Source of the DNA: JADLHS01 sp964561105
Lineage (GTDB): Bacteria; Verrucomicrobiota; Verrucomicrobiia; Limisphaerales; JADLHS01
NCBI GenBank assembly: GCA_964561105.1
Contig: CAZLOH010000016.1
Span: forward strand, 26,097-90,096
Direction of reading: 5' to 3'
Length of the DNA: 64,000 nucleotides
The notes below the pieces were generated by a model, which searched no databases, was not told where the DNA came from, and was given only the letters and a program-made list of their open reading frames with translations. Shown piece by piece: positions 7,801-16,443 of the stretch (position 1 is its first letter; every line of letters starts with the position of its first letter). A program made the translations under genes and the position numbers.

Positions 7801-9723
7801 TCAGGCTTTGGAGTTGCCAGTGGCGGGCGACGCCGTTTTTCCGGCCGGCGCTTCCGTTGGCCCGGCGTCGCGATCATTCCGGTGGGCGTCCACTCCGTCG
7901 GGCAGCCGCAGGAGCACCGGCTCGCCCTCCTGCAACCCGCTTTTCACCTGGATGAATTCATCGGTGAACTCACCCACCTCGATCGCGCGGCGTTCCGGTT
8001 GGAAACCGCCGGCCACAAAGCAGAATTGCTTTCCGTTGTCGGGCACGACTGCCTGGACCGGGATATACACCACGTCCTCGAGCCGGTTGACGAGGATTTC
8101 CACCTTGGCGCTCATGCCGGGTTTGACCCAGTCGTGCGTCCCGTCAATGGTGACGGTGGTGAGATAAACCTTGAGGTCGGGGCTCATCCAGCGGTTTTGG
8201 GAATCCGGCAACACGCCGACCTTGGTGATTTCGCCGGTGAGAATTTCGTCCGGAAAGGCATCCACCGTGATGCGCGCCTTCAGACCTTTCTTGATCTTCT
8301 TGATGTAGCTCTCGTGGATTTTGACGTTCACCGACATGCGGGTCAGGTCGGGGATGGTGATGATGGCCTGGCGCTCCCGCACGGTGGCGCCTTCGCGAAT
8401 CGGCTCCTCGTTGCCATAATAAATCCGCTGGTCGCCGCCCCCGCCGTAAACCACCAGCCCGGGTTTCTTGGCCAGCAGTACGCATTTTTTGAGCTGCTCG
8501 GCTAAGTCCTTGCGCTGGCTGAGTTGCACGTCGTACTGGCCCTGGGCGGAATTCAACCGCGCGCGCGTCTGGGCCAGCCGCGCGATCGCCACATGCCGCG
8601 CCTTGTCCTCCTCGCGCACGGCGTCGGTGTATTTGGAGAGCCATTCCTCGGCGGTCTTGGGAAACTCATATTTCAAGAACAACTCCTGGGCGGTCTCGGC
8701 CGTCTGCACCTTGAGCCGGCTGCTTTCATACGCGATCTCGTCACTCACCTGCTCGGTTCGCGGCACAAACCCCCGCTCGAACAGGCGGCGCGTCCCGTCC
8801 AGCTTGGTCTTCGCCTGTTCCAATTCCTTTTTGGCCACCTGCAAATCATCCTCGAACTTGCGCAATTTCTGTTTCGCTTCGCCGTCCCCCAACCGGTCAA
8901 TGTTGGCGTACTGCGAGAAATCCATCTGCACCCGGGGTGCCGGCGCGGGCGGAGGCGCGTCCGGCGGCGCGGCGGTGGTTTTCCCGACTGGAGCGGGCGG
9001 AGACGGTGGCGGCGTTCCGGCGGACGGCACGTCGGTGGTCGCAGTCAACAAGGGTGCGGTGATGGGGCGGACATTCTCGCTGGACGGCGTCACCGGCGAA
9101 CTTCCCTTTTCCGTGGGCGACGCATCCACCGGTGGCGGTTCCGCGAGGTCGTTGGTGCCGGCGGCCGGCAACGGGTCCAGCCGGAGTCGGCCGATGATCT
9201 CCGGCGTGACGGTGTCGCCCAGGAACTTGTCGAAGTCCATGCGCGCGAAACGGGTCTTCTGCTCGGCGGCCTTGATGTCGCTGTCGTTCTGGCCCAGTTG
9301 AATTTCGTAGTTCTGCTGGGCATCGGTCAAACTCGCCGCGGCCGACTGGTATTGAATCTCCTGTTGCACGATTTCCTTCTGCAACTCCGAAGAATCCAGT
9401 TCACACAAAACCTTGTTTGTGCGGACGTCCTCCTCGGTCACCAGGTAGCCCTCTTCGACGATCCGGAGGATTTTCGTTCCGTTGTAACCGACCCGGACTT
9501 CGCATTTGATTTCCTGCGATTCGAGCGCCTGCAAACTGCCGCCTTCGAGGACCGTGATCGCCAACGGACCACGCCGCGCCACAAACGTCAAGGCCGGACC
9601 ACTGGATCGGCGATCGCTGCGCCACCACCACGCGCCGAGCGCGGCCAGCGCCAGCACCGTCAGCACCCACGGCCAGCGTCGCCGCCGCCGGCGAACGGGG
9701 ATGGAATCATCGAGCGTTGGCAT
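7801..9723 (-). CDS. MacA/HlyD-type periplasmic adaptor with Pro-rich insertion
   Basis: This 640-residue adaptor has a basic N-terminus and one membrane helix (about residues 15-35), the split lipoyl/barrel halves (VRVGYNGTKILRIVEEG near the front; VVYGGGGDQRIYYGNEEP and IRVDAFPDEI-like barrel region later) and a long coiled coil. Typical MacA proteins have about 380 residues. The extra length comes from a Pro/Ala/Thr-rich linker of about 100 residues (PPPSPPAPVGKTTAAPP) inside the hairpin region. The ATG at 9723 has a clear GGAAGGA site and overlaps the outer-membrane factor gene by 17 bases. It links the permease to the outer-membrane channel. Confidence 0.85.
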   Translation of the reverse strand: MPTLDDSIPVRRRRRRWPWVLTVLALAALGAWWWRSDRRSSGPALTFVARRGPLAITVLEGGSLQALESQEIKCEVRVGYNGTKILRIVEEGYLVTEEDVRTNKVLCELDSSELQKEIVQQEIQYQSAAASLTDAQQNYEIQLGQNDSDIKAAEQKTRFARMDFDKFLGDTVTPEIIGRLRLDPLPAAGTNDLAEPPPVDASPTEKGSSPVTPSSENVRPITAPLLTATTDVPSAGTPPPSPPAPVGKTTAAPPDAPPPAPAPRVQMDFSQYANIDRLGDGEAKQKLRKFEDDLQVAKKELEQAKTKLDGTRRLFERGFVPRTEQVSDEIAYESSRLKVQTAETAQELFLKYEFPKTAEEWLSKYTDAVREEDKARHVAIARLAQTRARLNSAQGQYDVQLSQRKDLAEQLKKCVLLAKKPGLVVYGGGGDQRIYYGNEEPIREGATVRERQAIITIPDLTRMSVNVKIHESYIKKIKKGLKARITVDAFPDEILTGEITKVGVLPDSQNRWMSPDLKVYLTTVTIDGTHDWVKPGMSAKVEILVNRLEDVVYIPVQAVVPDNGKQFCFVAGGFQPERRAIEVGEFTDEFIQVKSGLQEGEPVLLRLPDGVDAHRNDRDAGPTEAPAGKTASPATGNSKA

Positions 9724-11407
9724 GTTGTCCTTCCTCCCATTGACCGTTGTCCTTGATGTACAGAATGCCCATGTTGTTCCAGAACTGGAGCCGGGCAATC
9801 GTGTGGGTCACCAGCGCCTGGGTGCGCTGGTTCTTGGAATCATTCAGCGAGTTCTGCGCGTCCACCTGGTCCTGCGCCTTGGCGCGGCCGAGATCCGCCA
9901 GGAGATTTTGCTCTTCAACCCGGCGCTCGGCGAGTTTCACGCCAATCTCGCTGATCTCGTAATTGCGCTTGGCCTGATCGAGCGTGCGCCAACTGTTCCG
10001 CACCTCCAGTTTGATTTCGTCCTCCCGCTGCACGATCTCCCGGCTCGCGCGATCCTGATTGATGAGCGACGTGCGATAGGCATCGCGCTCGGCCTGGCGA
10101 TCCAGGCCGGGATCCACCACCAAGCCGGCGTCCCAGCGGTAGCGTTGCAAATCGGGGAAACTGAAATTGAGGTTGGGATTGCTGTAGGGGCTGATGTTGG
10201 CGGTCAGGTCCACGCGCGGTTTGAGGAGGTTGGCGGCCACGGCCACCTGCCGGACGGTGTCGGCGTACTGGTCCTGGGTATTCAGGTAATCCAAGCGTGC
10301 CTTCAGGGCGACCTGGATGGAATCGTCCACGCTGATTTCCGGATGCCGGATTTGCAACGCGCGCAAATCATCCTCGGCGAGGGCGATCTGGGTATCCACC
10401 GACAGGCCCAGTTGAATCTTGAAGCTGTCGAGCGCCTGCTGGTAACTGCTCACGGTATTGATCCAGGTGCTCTCGGCCGATAGTTCCTGTTGTTCGAGCC
10501 GGCCCAGATCCGCCGTTGTCACCCGCCCCTCCTGGGCTAGCGCCCGCGTGCGCTCGGCGTTGATCCGGGAACTCTGCAAGGTCAGGTAATTGTTCTTGGC
10601 CGCGTCGCGCAGACCCAGCACGCCGTAGTAGGCGGTGGCAATCTGTACGCTGAAGTCTTTGCGATAGCGCGTGAAATCCCGCAGATCGTACAGCAACTGG
10701 CGCTCGGCCTGAATCAGCGCCTCCGCCTCCGCCTTGAACCCGGCATCCCGCAACATCGGCCGGAAGAATGTGGCGCTGAGTTGCGATGAGGTGGTGAGGC
10801 GCGGATCCCCCGTCACGAAGCGGATGGCGTCCGCCGTGAACGCAGCGGTAATCCGCCCCACATCCCGAATGAGCCAACTGGCGCCGATCGTCCCGCCGGC
10901 GGTGACCTTGGCCTGTTCGGCGTACTCGTCCTCCAGTCCCGGGGTGCCGGTGAGTTCTTCCAGGTCGCTCTGTTGCACGGCGTAGTCCACGTTGGCTTCC
11001 GAATTGAAGAGCGGGGTAAACTGATGCCGGGCCAGGGTAAGCGTGAGGCCGGAGAGGAAAAGCTGCTCCTTGCGCGCTTGATAGCTCCGGCTGTATTTGA
11101 CCGCCAGATTCAGAGCCTCCTCCAGATTCACCACGCGCGCACCGGCCTCCCGTCCGCCGTCCGGCCCGAGAAAATCCGGTTTCTCTGCGCTTACCGGCAG
11201 GCCGTCGAGCGACAGGGTGTTGGTCTGCTCGATGGTGAAATGCGGGTCCATGTCCGGCACCAGGTGCGCCTTGGCCTGGATCACGCCGTAGGCCGAACGG
11301 TCGGCGGAGCGGCGATAATAGTTCGTGCTGCAGCCGGCGAGTGCGAGCAGTAACCACAGCCCGACCCGGCGACCTGAACGCGCCAGCCAATTTGCCAATG
11401 GGGACAT
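9707..11407 (-). CDS. TolC-family outer-membrane efflux lipoprotein
   Basis: This is a 566-residue outer-membrane factor. The N-terminus is a lipoprotein signal with lipobox LALAGC (Cys26), as in many OprM-like channels. The body holds two repeated helical hairpins, with VNLEEALNLAVKYSRSYQAR and IQVALKARLDYLNTQDQYAD as the family's typical starts of the two halves. It is the first gene of the operon, followed by adaptor, ATPase and permease. The set encodes a complete MacAB-TolC-like exporter, perhaps for a macrolide, peptide or lipid; the substrate is unknown. Confidence 0.88.
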   Translation of the reverse strand: MSPLANWLARSGRRVGLWLLLALAGCSTNYYRRSADRSAYGVIQAKAHLVPDMDPHFTIEQTNTLSLDGLPVSAEKPDFLGPDGGREAGARVVNLEEALNLAVKYSRSYQARKEQLFLSGLTLTLARHQFTPLFNSEANVDYAVQQSDLEELTGTPGLEDEYAEQAKVTAGGTIGASWLIRDVGRITAAFTADAIRFVTGDPRLTTSSQLSATFFRPMLRDAGFKAEAEALIQAERQLLYDLRDFTRYRKDFSVQIATAYYGVLGLRDAAKNNYLTLQSSRINAERTRALAQEGRVTTADLGRLEQQELSAESTWINTVSSYQQALDSFKIQLGLSVDTQIALAEDDLRALQIRHPEISVDDSIQVALKARLDYLNTQDQYADTVRQVAVAANLLKPRVDLTANISPYSNPNLNFSFPDLQRYRWDAGLVVDPGLDRQAERDAYRTSLINQDRASREIVQREDEIKLEVRNSWRTLDQAKRNYEISEIGVKLAERRVEEQNLLADLGRAKAQDQVDAQNSLNDSKNQRTQALVTHTIARLQFWNNMGILYIKDNGQWEEGQHANAR

Positions 11408-11678
11408 TGTGATAATGGACTCCGACGACAGGCCCGGCGTTCATTCCCGGACGCCCAATCCCGCCGGCCCTCGGATTAAACTCCGCCCCGGATCAATGGT
11501 TGCGCGCCCACGCCCCGTGCCCACCGGGTTCTGATTCGACATCACTCGCCTCAAGAGGTCACGCAAAAAGTCGGGCGATTTTACCCATCGGTCAGGCGCG
11601 GCCAGGTTCTTTCCCGCACCGCTCGTGTCGTCAAAACCCGTCGTGGCGCGAGGCTGGGAGTTGTGGGAAACTGGCGCG

Positions 11679-14003
11679 ATGTTTAAGCAATCATTGTGCT
11701 GGGGCCGCCACCATCGGTTGATCCTGTTGCTGCTGGCGGCGGGTGCCACGCAGCTTGCGGCTCAGGCCGACCAGTCCATCTACTCGAATTCGCTGCAGAA
11801 TGGCTGGGAGGATTGGAGTTGGAACGCCACGCGCGACTTCAATGGCAGCAACCCGGTTCATGCCGGCACCAAAGCCATCAGCGTGAGCCTCACGGCCTGG
11901 GGCGCGTTGTCCCTGCACCACGCCGACATGGACAACAGCGCTTTTGCCGATCTGTCCTTCTGGATTCACGGCGGAGCAGCGGGCGGACAACAACTCAGAC
12001 TGTATGCGGAGTTGGGAACCGTTGCCCAACCCGCCGTCAATCTGCCCACGTTGCCGGCGAATACCTGGCAGCAAATCACGCTGCCGTTGGCGGCGCTCGG
12101 TGTGGCCAACCAGCCGAACTTCGCGCGTTTCTCCATCCAGGACACCAGCGGCGCGGGCGCGGCAACTTTTTATCTGGATGACCTCACGTTGCTCGCCGCC
12201 ACCAACGCGCCTCCCGGCAGCAATGCACCCGTCGTCATCAATGTGGATGCCGCCCGAGACCAACATCCCATCAGCCCGTTGATTTATGGCGTCGCATTTG
12301 CCTCCGCCAGCCAGCTCAACGAATTGAACGCGCCGCTCAACCGGTCCGGCGGCAATGCCGAATCCCGCTACAACTGGCAGCTCAACGCGCACAATCATGC
12401 GGCGGACTGGTATTTCGAGAGTCTGGCCGATGACTCCGCCACCGCCGGCGCGGCCACGGATGATCACATCGCCCAAAGCAGGAACGGCGGCGCGAGCGCG
12501 ATGGTCACGGTGCCGATGATTGGTTGGGTGCCCAAACTCGGTCCGGGACGGCAGCGGCTCGCGAGTTTCTCCATCGCCAAATACGGGCCGCAGGCCGACA
12601 ACGACTGGCAATGGTTTCCCGACGCCGGCAATGGCATCACCAATGGCACGTCCACGCCGATCACAGGGAATGATCCGAACGATGCCAATTTTCCAACCAA
12701 CTCCGCGTTTCAACAGGCGTGGATCCGTCACCTGACCAACACCTGGGGACTGGCGACCAACGGCGGCGTGCGCTTCTACTGCATGGACAACGAACACGCC
12801 CTCTGGCACGAGACGCATCGTGACGTGCATCCGGCCGGCGCGACGATGGCGGAGATTCGCGACAAACTTCTGGACTACGGCGCCAAGGTCAAGGCGGTGG
12901 ATCCCAGCGCGCTGCTCGCGGCGCCGGAGGAATGGGGCTGGCTCGGCTACCTTTACAGCGGGGCCGACGAGCAGTGAACCGCCGCGCACAATGATTACAA
13001 CTCCGCGCACTTTCCAGATCGCAACGCCCACGGCGGGATGGATTACGGGCCGTGGTTGTTGAATCAGATGCGTCAGTATGAACTAACCAATGGCGTGCGC
13101 CTGCTGGACGTGTTCACGTATCACATCTATCCACAAGGGGCGAATCAGTTCAGCGATGACGTCGCCACCGCCACCCAGCTTGGCCGCAACCGCTCCACCC
13201 GGGCGCTCTGGGATCCCGGCTACGTGGACCAATCCTGGATCGGCAGCGTGATCAAACTCATTCCCCGCATGAGAGACTGGGTCGCCGCCTACTATCCCGG
13301 CACCCGGATCGGCATCACGGAATACAACTGGGGCGCGGAGAATCACATCAACGGCGCCATGGCGCAGGCGGATTTGCTCGGCATCTTCGGGCGCGAAGGG
13401 CTTGACCTCGCCACGCGCTGGACCACGCCCGCTTCCAGCACGCCGACGTTCAAGGCGATGAAGTTGTATCGCAACTACGACGGCAATAAATCCACCTTCG
13501 GCGACATCAGCATTTCCGCCACCGGCCCGAACCCGGACACGCTCTCCGCGTTTGCCGCGCTCCGGTCCAGCGACGGCGCGCTGACCCTCATGGCGATCAA
13601 CAAGCAACTCGCGAGCAACGCGCCGGTCAACTTCACACTCACGAACTTTGTGGCGGCGGGCGCGGCCCAGATCTGGCAATTGACTTCCACCAACACGATC
13701 ACCCGGCTGGCCGACCTCGCTTTCACCGGCAACACCTTCGGCACCACGCTGCCGGCTCAGAGCGTTACGCTCTTTGTGATTCCCGGAGGCGCGGCGCCCA
13801 GGCTGCGGAATGCCACGCTGGTTTCGCCGGGTTCGTTTGGTTTCTGGCTGGACGGCCAGGCGGGTGCGCGTTACGCGCTGGAAGGGAGCAGCAACCTTGT
13901 GGATTGGGTCTCGCTGCAAACCAATCAACTTTCAGCAAGCACGCAGCAAATCACGCTCCCCACCACCTCGCTCCACTTCTTCCGGGCGCGGTGGGTGCGT
14001 TGA
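11679..14003 (+). pseudogene. GH44-type glycoside hydrolase interrupted by in-frame TGA
   Basis: The gene has a signal peptide (LILLLLAAGATQLAAQ), an N-terminal beta-sandwich carbohydrate-binding-like region (about residues 30-170) and a catalytic domain resembling GH44 endoglucanase/xyloglucanase. The acid/base motif is YCMDNEHALWHETHRDVHP and the nucleophile motif is GITEYNWGAENH. One TGA at 12975-12977 splits the frame between them; the same frame continues after it with TAAHNDYNSAHF to 14003. TGG to TGA is the simplest change. Ending at the stop would leave an inactive 432-residue protein. It could be a sequencing error, a new pseudogene or, less likely, readthrough. ATG 11679 is chosen for its signal peptide; 11625 is possible. 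Confidence 0.8.
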
Positions 14004-14229
14004 TTGAATGTAAGCGGTGATTTGGCGACTGCCTGTTCTGGCGAGAGGAGCGTGATAGGCTGACGGGTTTGCGCGGGGCCGATGGCGATTCAGGCAACGT
14101 GGCGGAGAGATCGTTTGTGGGCCTGCTTCCAGTTGTGCGGGGTCAACTGGCTCAGGTCAGCCTGGTTGGTCATCCGGGCCAGCCGCTCCCGCGAGTTCCC
14201 CGGGGTGCGCTTTTGATCACAAGATCGGC

Positions 14230-14604
14230 ATGGAAGCCTTGAAACACTTTTGCTGCTACGTGCGGCACACGGCCAAGGGTGGCCCGGGCCGCAAGCTGGT
14301 GTTCATCGCCGAGCTTTGGAACTTTTGCACGGAAGATTCCATCCCCGCTGAACTGGCCATGCTCGCTCAGGACGGTCGCAGCGACGGCGTGGAATTCGTG
14401 TTCGATACGCAACGGCCGGAAAAGCTCAACCCGTCCGTGATCGGCGCGGTCACGGAGATTGTCTGCTTCCGATCGGATGAACGCCAGGCCTTGCGCTCGG
14501 TGGCCGCGATGGGTCACAACCCTGACGACGTGCGGGCGCAACCGTTCGGGAGTTTCATCAGCCGCGACTTGAAGGGCGGGGAACTGCGGGGACGGGTGTT
14601 TTAA
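14230..14604 (+). pseudogene. HerA/FtsK-like P-loop ATPase, C-terminal fragment
   Basis: The 124-residue frame looks like the C-terminal half of a HerA-type DNA-translocating ATPase carried by phages or integrative elements. A Walker-B-like strand GRKLVFIAELWNFC is followed by the sensor FVFDTQRPEKLN. The ending FGSFISRDLKGGELRGRVF reads like a true C-terminus. No Walker A half is found upstream: the frame stays open but turns into unrelated Pro/Ser-rich codons before about 14212. I infer a 5'-truncated remnant. It abuts the PIN toxin gene, which reads towards it. Confidence 0.55.
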
Positions 14605-15059
14605 GATTTTAGCCGCTTCATTTGCTCAAAGTCCTTTGACGCCGATTCGGGAAAAAGTTTAAGGCCCAAACAGAGAGCCAGAGCACGCGGCCCGCTGTCC
14701 CGGTCGAACGAAGCAAAGACTTCGCAGCCCAACGCCAAGGCCCAACCGACATGGAGCGTATCCGCCGAGTCCACCCAAAGCCGGTCATGGAACTGCCGGG
14801 CGATTTTGAGGGCTTGAGCAATCGCCGCGTCCCAACCCGCATTGAGCTTGAGCTTTTCCGCTTCCAAACGGTCAAGCCGGTCGAAATGTTCCGCGTCCGC
14901 GTTCTGCGCGATTAACGCCTTGCGCGTTTCGTAATCCGTAAGGGAGGAAAGGTAGAACAGTTCCTTGCGGGCCAAAAGCCGAGCGGCCATTTCGGTTTGG
15001 TTCTCATGGAGCACATGCGCCACGGAAGCAAAGGCCACATTCGCGTCCAGATAAATCAT
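14601..15059 (-). CDS. PIN-domain toxin (VapC-like ribonuclease)
   Basis: This 152-residue PIN protein starts MIYLDANVAF with the first acidic residue at Asp5. Further acidic positions are in LTDYETRKAL (about 40-49), WVDSADTLHVGWAL (about 95-108) and VFASFDRD (about 114-121). PIN toxins cleave RNA with a Mg-bound acidic cluster. Its ATG shares four bases (ATGA) with the end of the upstream antitoxin gene, the usual arrangement for a toxin-antitoxin pair. The target RNA cannot be told from sequence. Confidence 0.82.
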   Translation of the reverse strand: MIYLDANVAFASVAHVLHENQTEMAARLLARKELFYLSSLTDYETRKALIAQNADAEHFDRLDRLEAEKLKLNAGWDAAIAQALKIARQFHDRLWVDSADTLHVGWALALGCEVFASFDRDSGPRALALCLGLKLFPESASKDFEQMKRLKS

Positions 15060-15289
15060 AGCTCCGGGGCGCGATGGATGTTGGCGGGCTTCAGCGTCCG
15101 CGATTTCCGAACTGCCGCAAAATGGCTTTCCAGATCAAACCGGGCGGACACCGCATCGTCCGGGTGAACAATGACGGCTTCCGGCTCGCCGTGATTCTCC
15201 ACCAGGAAGCCTTTGCCGGGGCTAAGACTGGCGGAAATGGTTTTCCAGTGTCGCACTTCCGAACTGGTTATCCGTTCCAAAGTTTTCAT
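15056..15289 (-). CDS. antitoxin of the PIN toxin pair (Phd/YefM-like)
   Basis: This is a 77-residue protein with an N-terminal segment MKTLERITSSEVRHWKTISA followed by FLVENHGEPEAVIVHPDD. The latter is a Phd/YefM-like core in which a beta hairpin (GEPEAVIV) follows the first helix. The C-terminal part, rich in charged residues, would wrap the toxin. It is the first gene of the pair; such antitoxins usually repress their own promoter. The upstream region near 15290-15310 is AT-rich (ATTATTCTTAAT on the coding strand), a plausible promoter. Confidence 0.7.
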   Translation of the reverse strand: MKTLERITSSEVRHWKTISASLSPGKGFLVENHGEPEAVIVHPDDAVSARFDLESHFAAVRKSRTLKPANIHRAPEL

Positions 15290-15345
15290 AAATTAAGAAT
15301 AATGTTATTTTCGTGCGTTTCAACCTCCAAACGAACACCAGCGAG

Positions 15346-15515
15346 CGGACGCGGACACCGCTCCCAGTACCCACAAAACCGACAAAACCGGCTCCCGATG
15401 GACACCAAGGCGGACAAGATCGGGGGGAGCGGACGGACAAAACCGCCTTCCCGCTGTCCGTTCCAAGCTCAAAACGGGGCGGACAACGGACACCTGGGCG
15501 GACAATCAGGCGGAC
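15346..15515. repeat. cluster of CGGAC motifs
   Basis: Nine CGGAC pentamers on the plus strand (starting at 15346, 15352, 15411, 15430, 15434, 15480, 15487, 15499 and 15511) plus one reversed copy fall in 170 bases. Some lie in longer imperfect direct repeats on the minus strand: TTGTCCGCC followed by a CAGGTGTCCGT-like or TTGGTGTCCAT-like block. The stretch lies between the antitoxin gene and the broken HTH gene, has no convincing coding frame, and could be an iteron-like protein-binding array or decayed repeats. Confidence 0.5.
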
Positions 15516-15768
15516 GCGCCATCCTCGCCCTTGCACCAGGCGAATTGTCCCGCCGTCCACTTTGGTCGTCCGGCGTCATAAACGGGCCGTGGGAAGTCAG
15601 GACGGGCCAAACGGCGCGTGATGGTGCGCTCAGAGACTCCGAGAGCAGCCGGGCGACGTCTTTGCGGTGTGGCAGGGGCGCAGATTCAATCAGGGAGCGG
15701 AGGGAGCGGAGTTCGGCGGCCAGCGATTCGAGCGAGGGCGGCATGGTGTTGGATTTCCTTTGGGCCAC
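15506..15768 (-). pseudogene. frameshifted helix-turn-helix (excisionase-like) protein
   Basis: From ATG 15768 (or 15744) the frame reads MPPSLESLAAELRSLRSLIE and then HRKDVARLL, after which it leaves the family. Shifting by two bases (an extra TC in CTCTC near 15645-15650) gives GVSERTITRRLARPDFPRPV, DAGRPKWTAGQFAW and a stop at 15506. Together this is a small AlpA/excisionase-like HTH protein with a DNA-recognition helix and a wing. I infer a two-base duplication that killed the gene, or an assembly error. It fits the surrounding mobile-element debris. Confidence 0.65.
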
Positions 15769-15840
15769 GGGCGCAACTTTTGGAAAGGAAACGGCCAGCC
15801 GAAGACGGGCCGCTCCCCTCCCGTTCGTTGCGGCGTGACT

Positions 15841-16062
15841 TTACGAGGTAGTTGTGGGCGCAGCGAGTTCGACTTGGACGAAGGTGGGCGTCGGTTTGCG
15901 TCTGCCATGCTGCCGCCGCCGGCCGCAAAAAGGTGGTGTAGCGGAGGTCGTGTTGGCGGGCGAAGGCGGCGGGAGGCCGCTGCGATCAAATGTCGCCAGC
16001 AATTGAGCGCGCTCGGCAACGGTGGTGTGCCGGGGTCGGTGGGAACGAGTCGATGTTTTCAT
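15841..16062 (-). pseudogene. IS66-type accessory protein (TnpA-like) remnant
   Basis: The frame starts MKTSTRSHRPRHTTVAERAQ and LLATFDRSGL, which matches the N-terminal HTH of IS66-family accessory proteins. It ends with QHGRRKPTPTFVQVELAAP. The middle (PPPSPANTTSATPPF) is out of frame: the other frame reads AAFARQHDLRYTTF, the expected IS66 sequence. Two compensating single-base changes explain it, one near CTCCCGCC and one in a T5 run before TGCGGC. The rest of the IS element (TnpB, TnpC) is absent. I infer a dead fragment. Confidence 0.6.
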
Positions 16063-16191
16063 TGCCCACGTTTATCAGGCCCCGCCGCTGCTCAACAGAC
16101 ACTCGCTAAATCACTGCTTCCGATTGAACAGCCGTCCGTCATTCGCCGACCGGGGACTTTACAATCTGCCGTCGTCCGTTAAACAGCAGGC

Positions 16192-16389
16192 ATGAATTTC
16201 GAGAATCCCTTCCTGCTCGTCCTGCTGGGCGTGGGCGTGGCCGGGGTGTTTTATTGGTGGGCGACGCATTACTTCTCAGCCGAAGCGAAACAGGAACGGC
16301 GGCGGCGACGCAACAACGCACGCGTCACCAGCACTGCCCGGCGTCCGTCGGTCAAGTTCAGCGTGCGCACGCCAAAGCGGAAGAAGTGA
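16192..16389 (+). CDS. small membrane protein with basic tail
   Basis: This is a 65-residue protein with one membrane helix near the N-terminus (PFLLVLLGVGVAGVFYWWA) and a strongly basic cytoplasmic tail (QERRRRRNNAR, then TPKRKK at the end). An ACAGCAGG stretch lies six bases before ATG 16192. No family is recognised. It converges with the export operon that ends at 16444. The tail could bind nucleic acid or anionic lipid; that is a guess. Confidence 0.6.
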   Translation: MNFENPFLLVLLGVGVAGVFYWWATHYFSAEAKQERRRRRNNARVTSTARRPSVKFSVRTPKRKK

Positions 16390-16443
16390 TCCGAAACGCG
16401 CCGGGGCGGGGGCAACCCAGCTCGCGCGTCCCGGCCACCAGCC

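Noticed and set aside
12975..12977. TGA as a selenocysteine codon
   Set aside because: GH44 has no known selenoprotein forms, no SECIS-like structure was recognised by eye, and a TGG to TGA change is simpler.
14090..14213. Minus-strand tail reading MTNQADLSQLTPHNWKQAHK up to a stop at 14090
   Set aside because: It looks like the end of a lost gene, but with no start or recognisable family it cannot be called.
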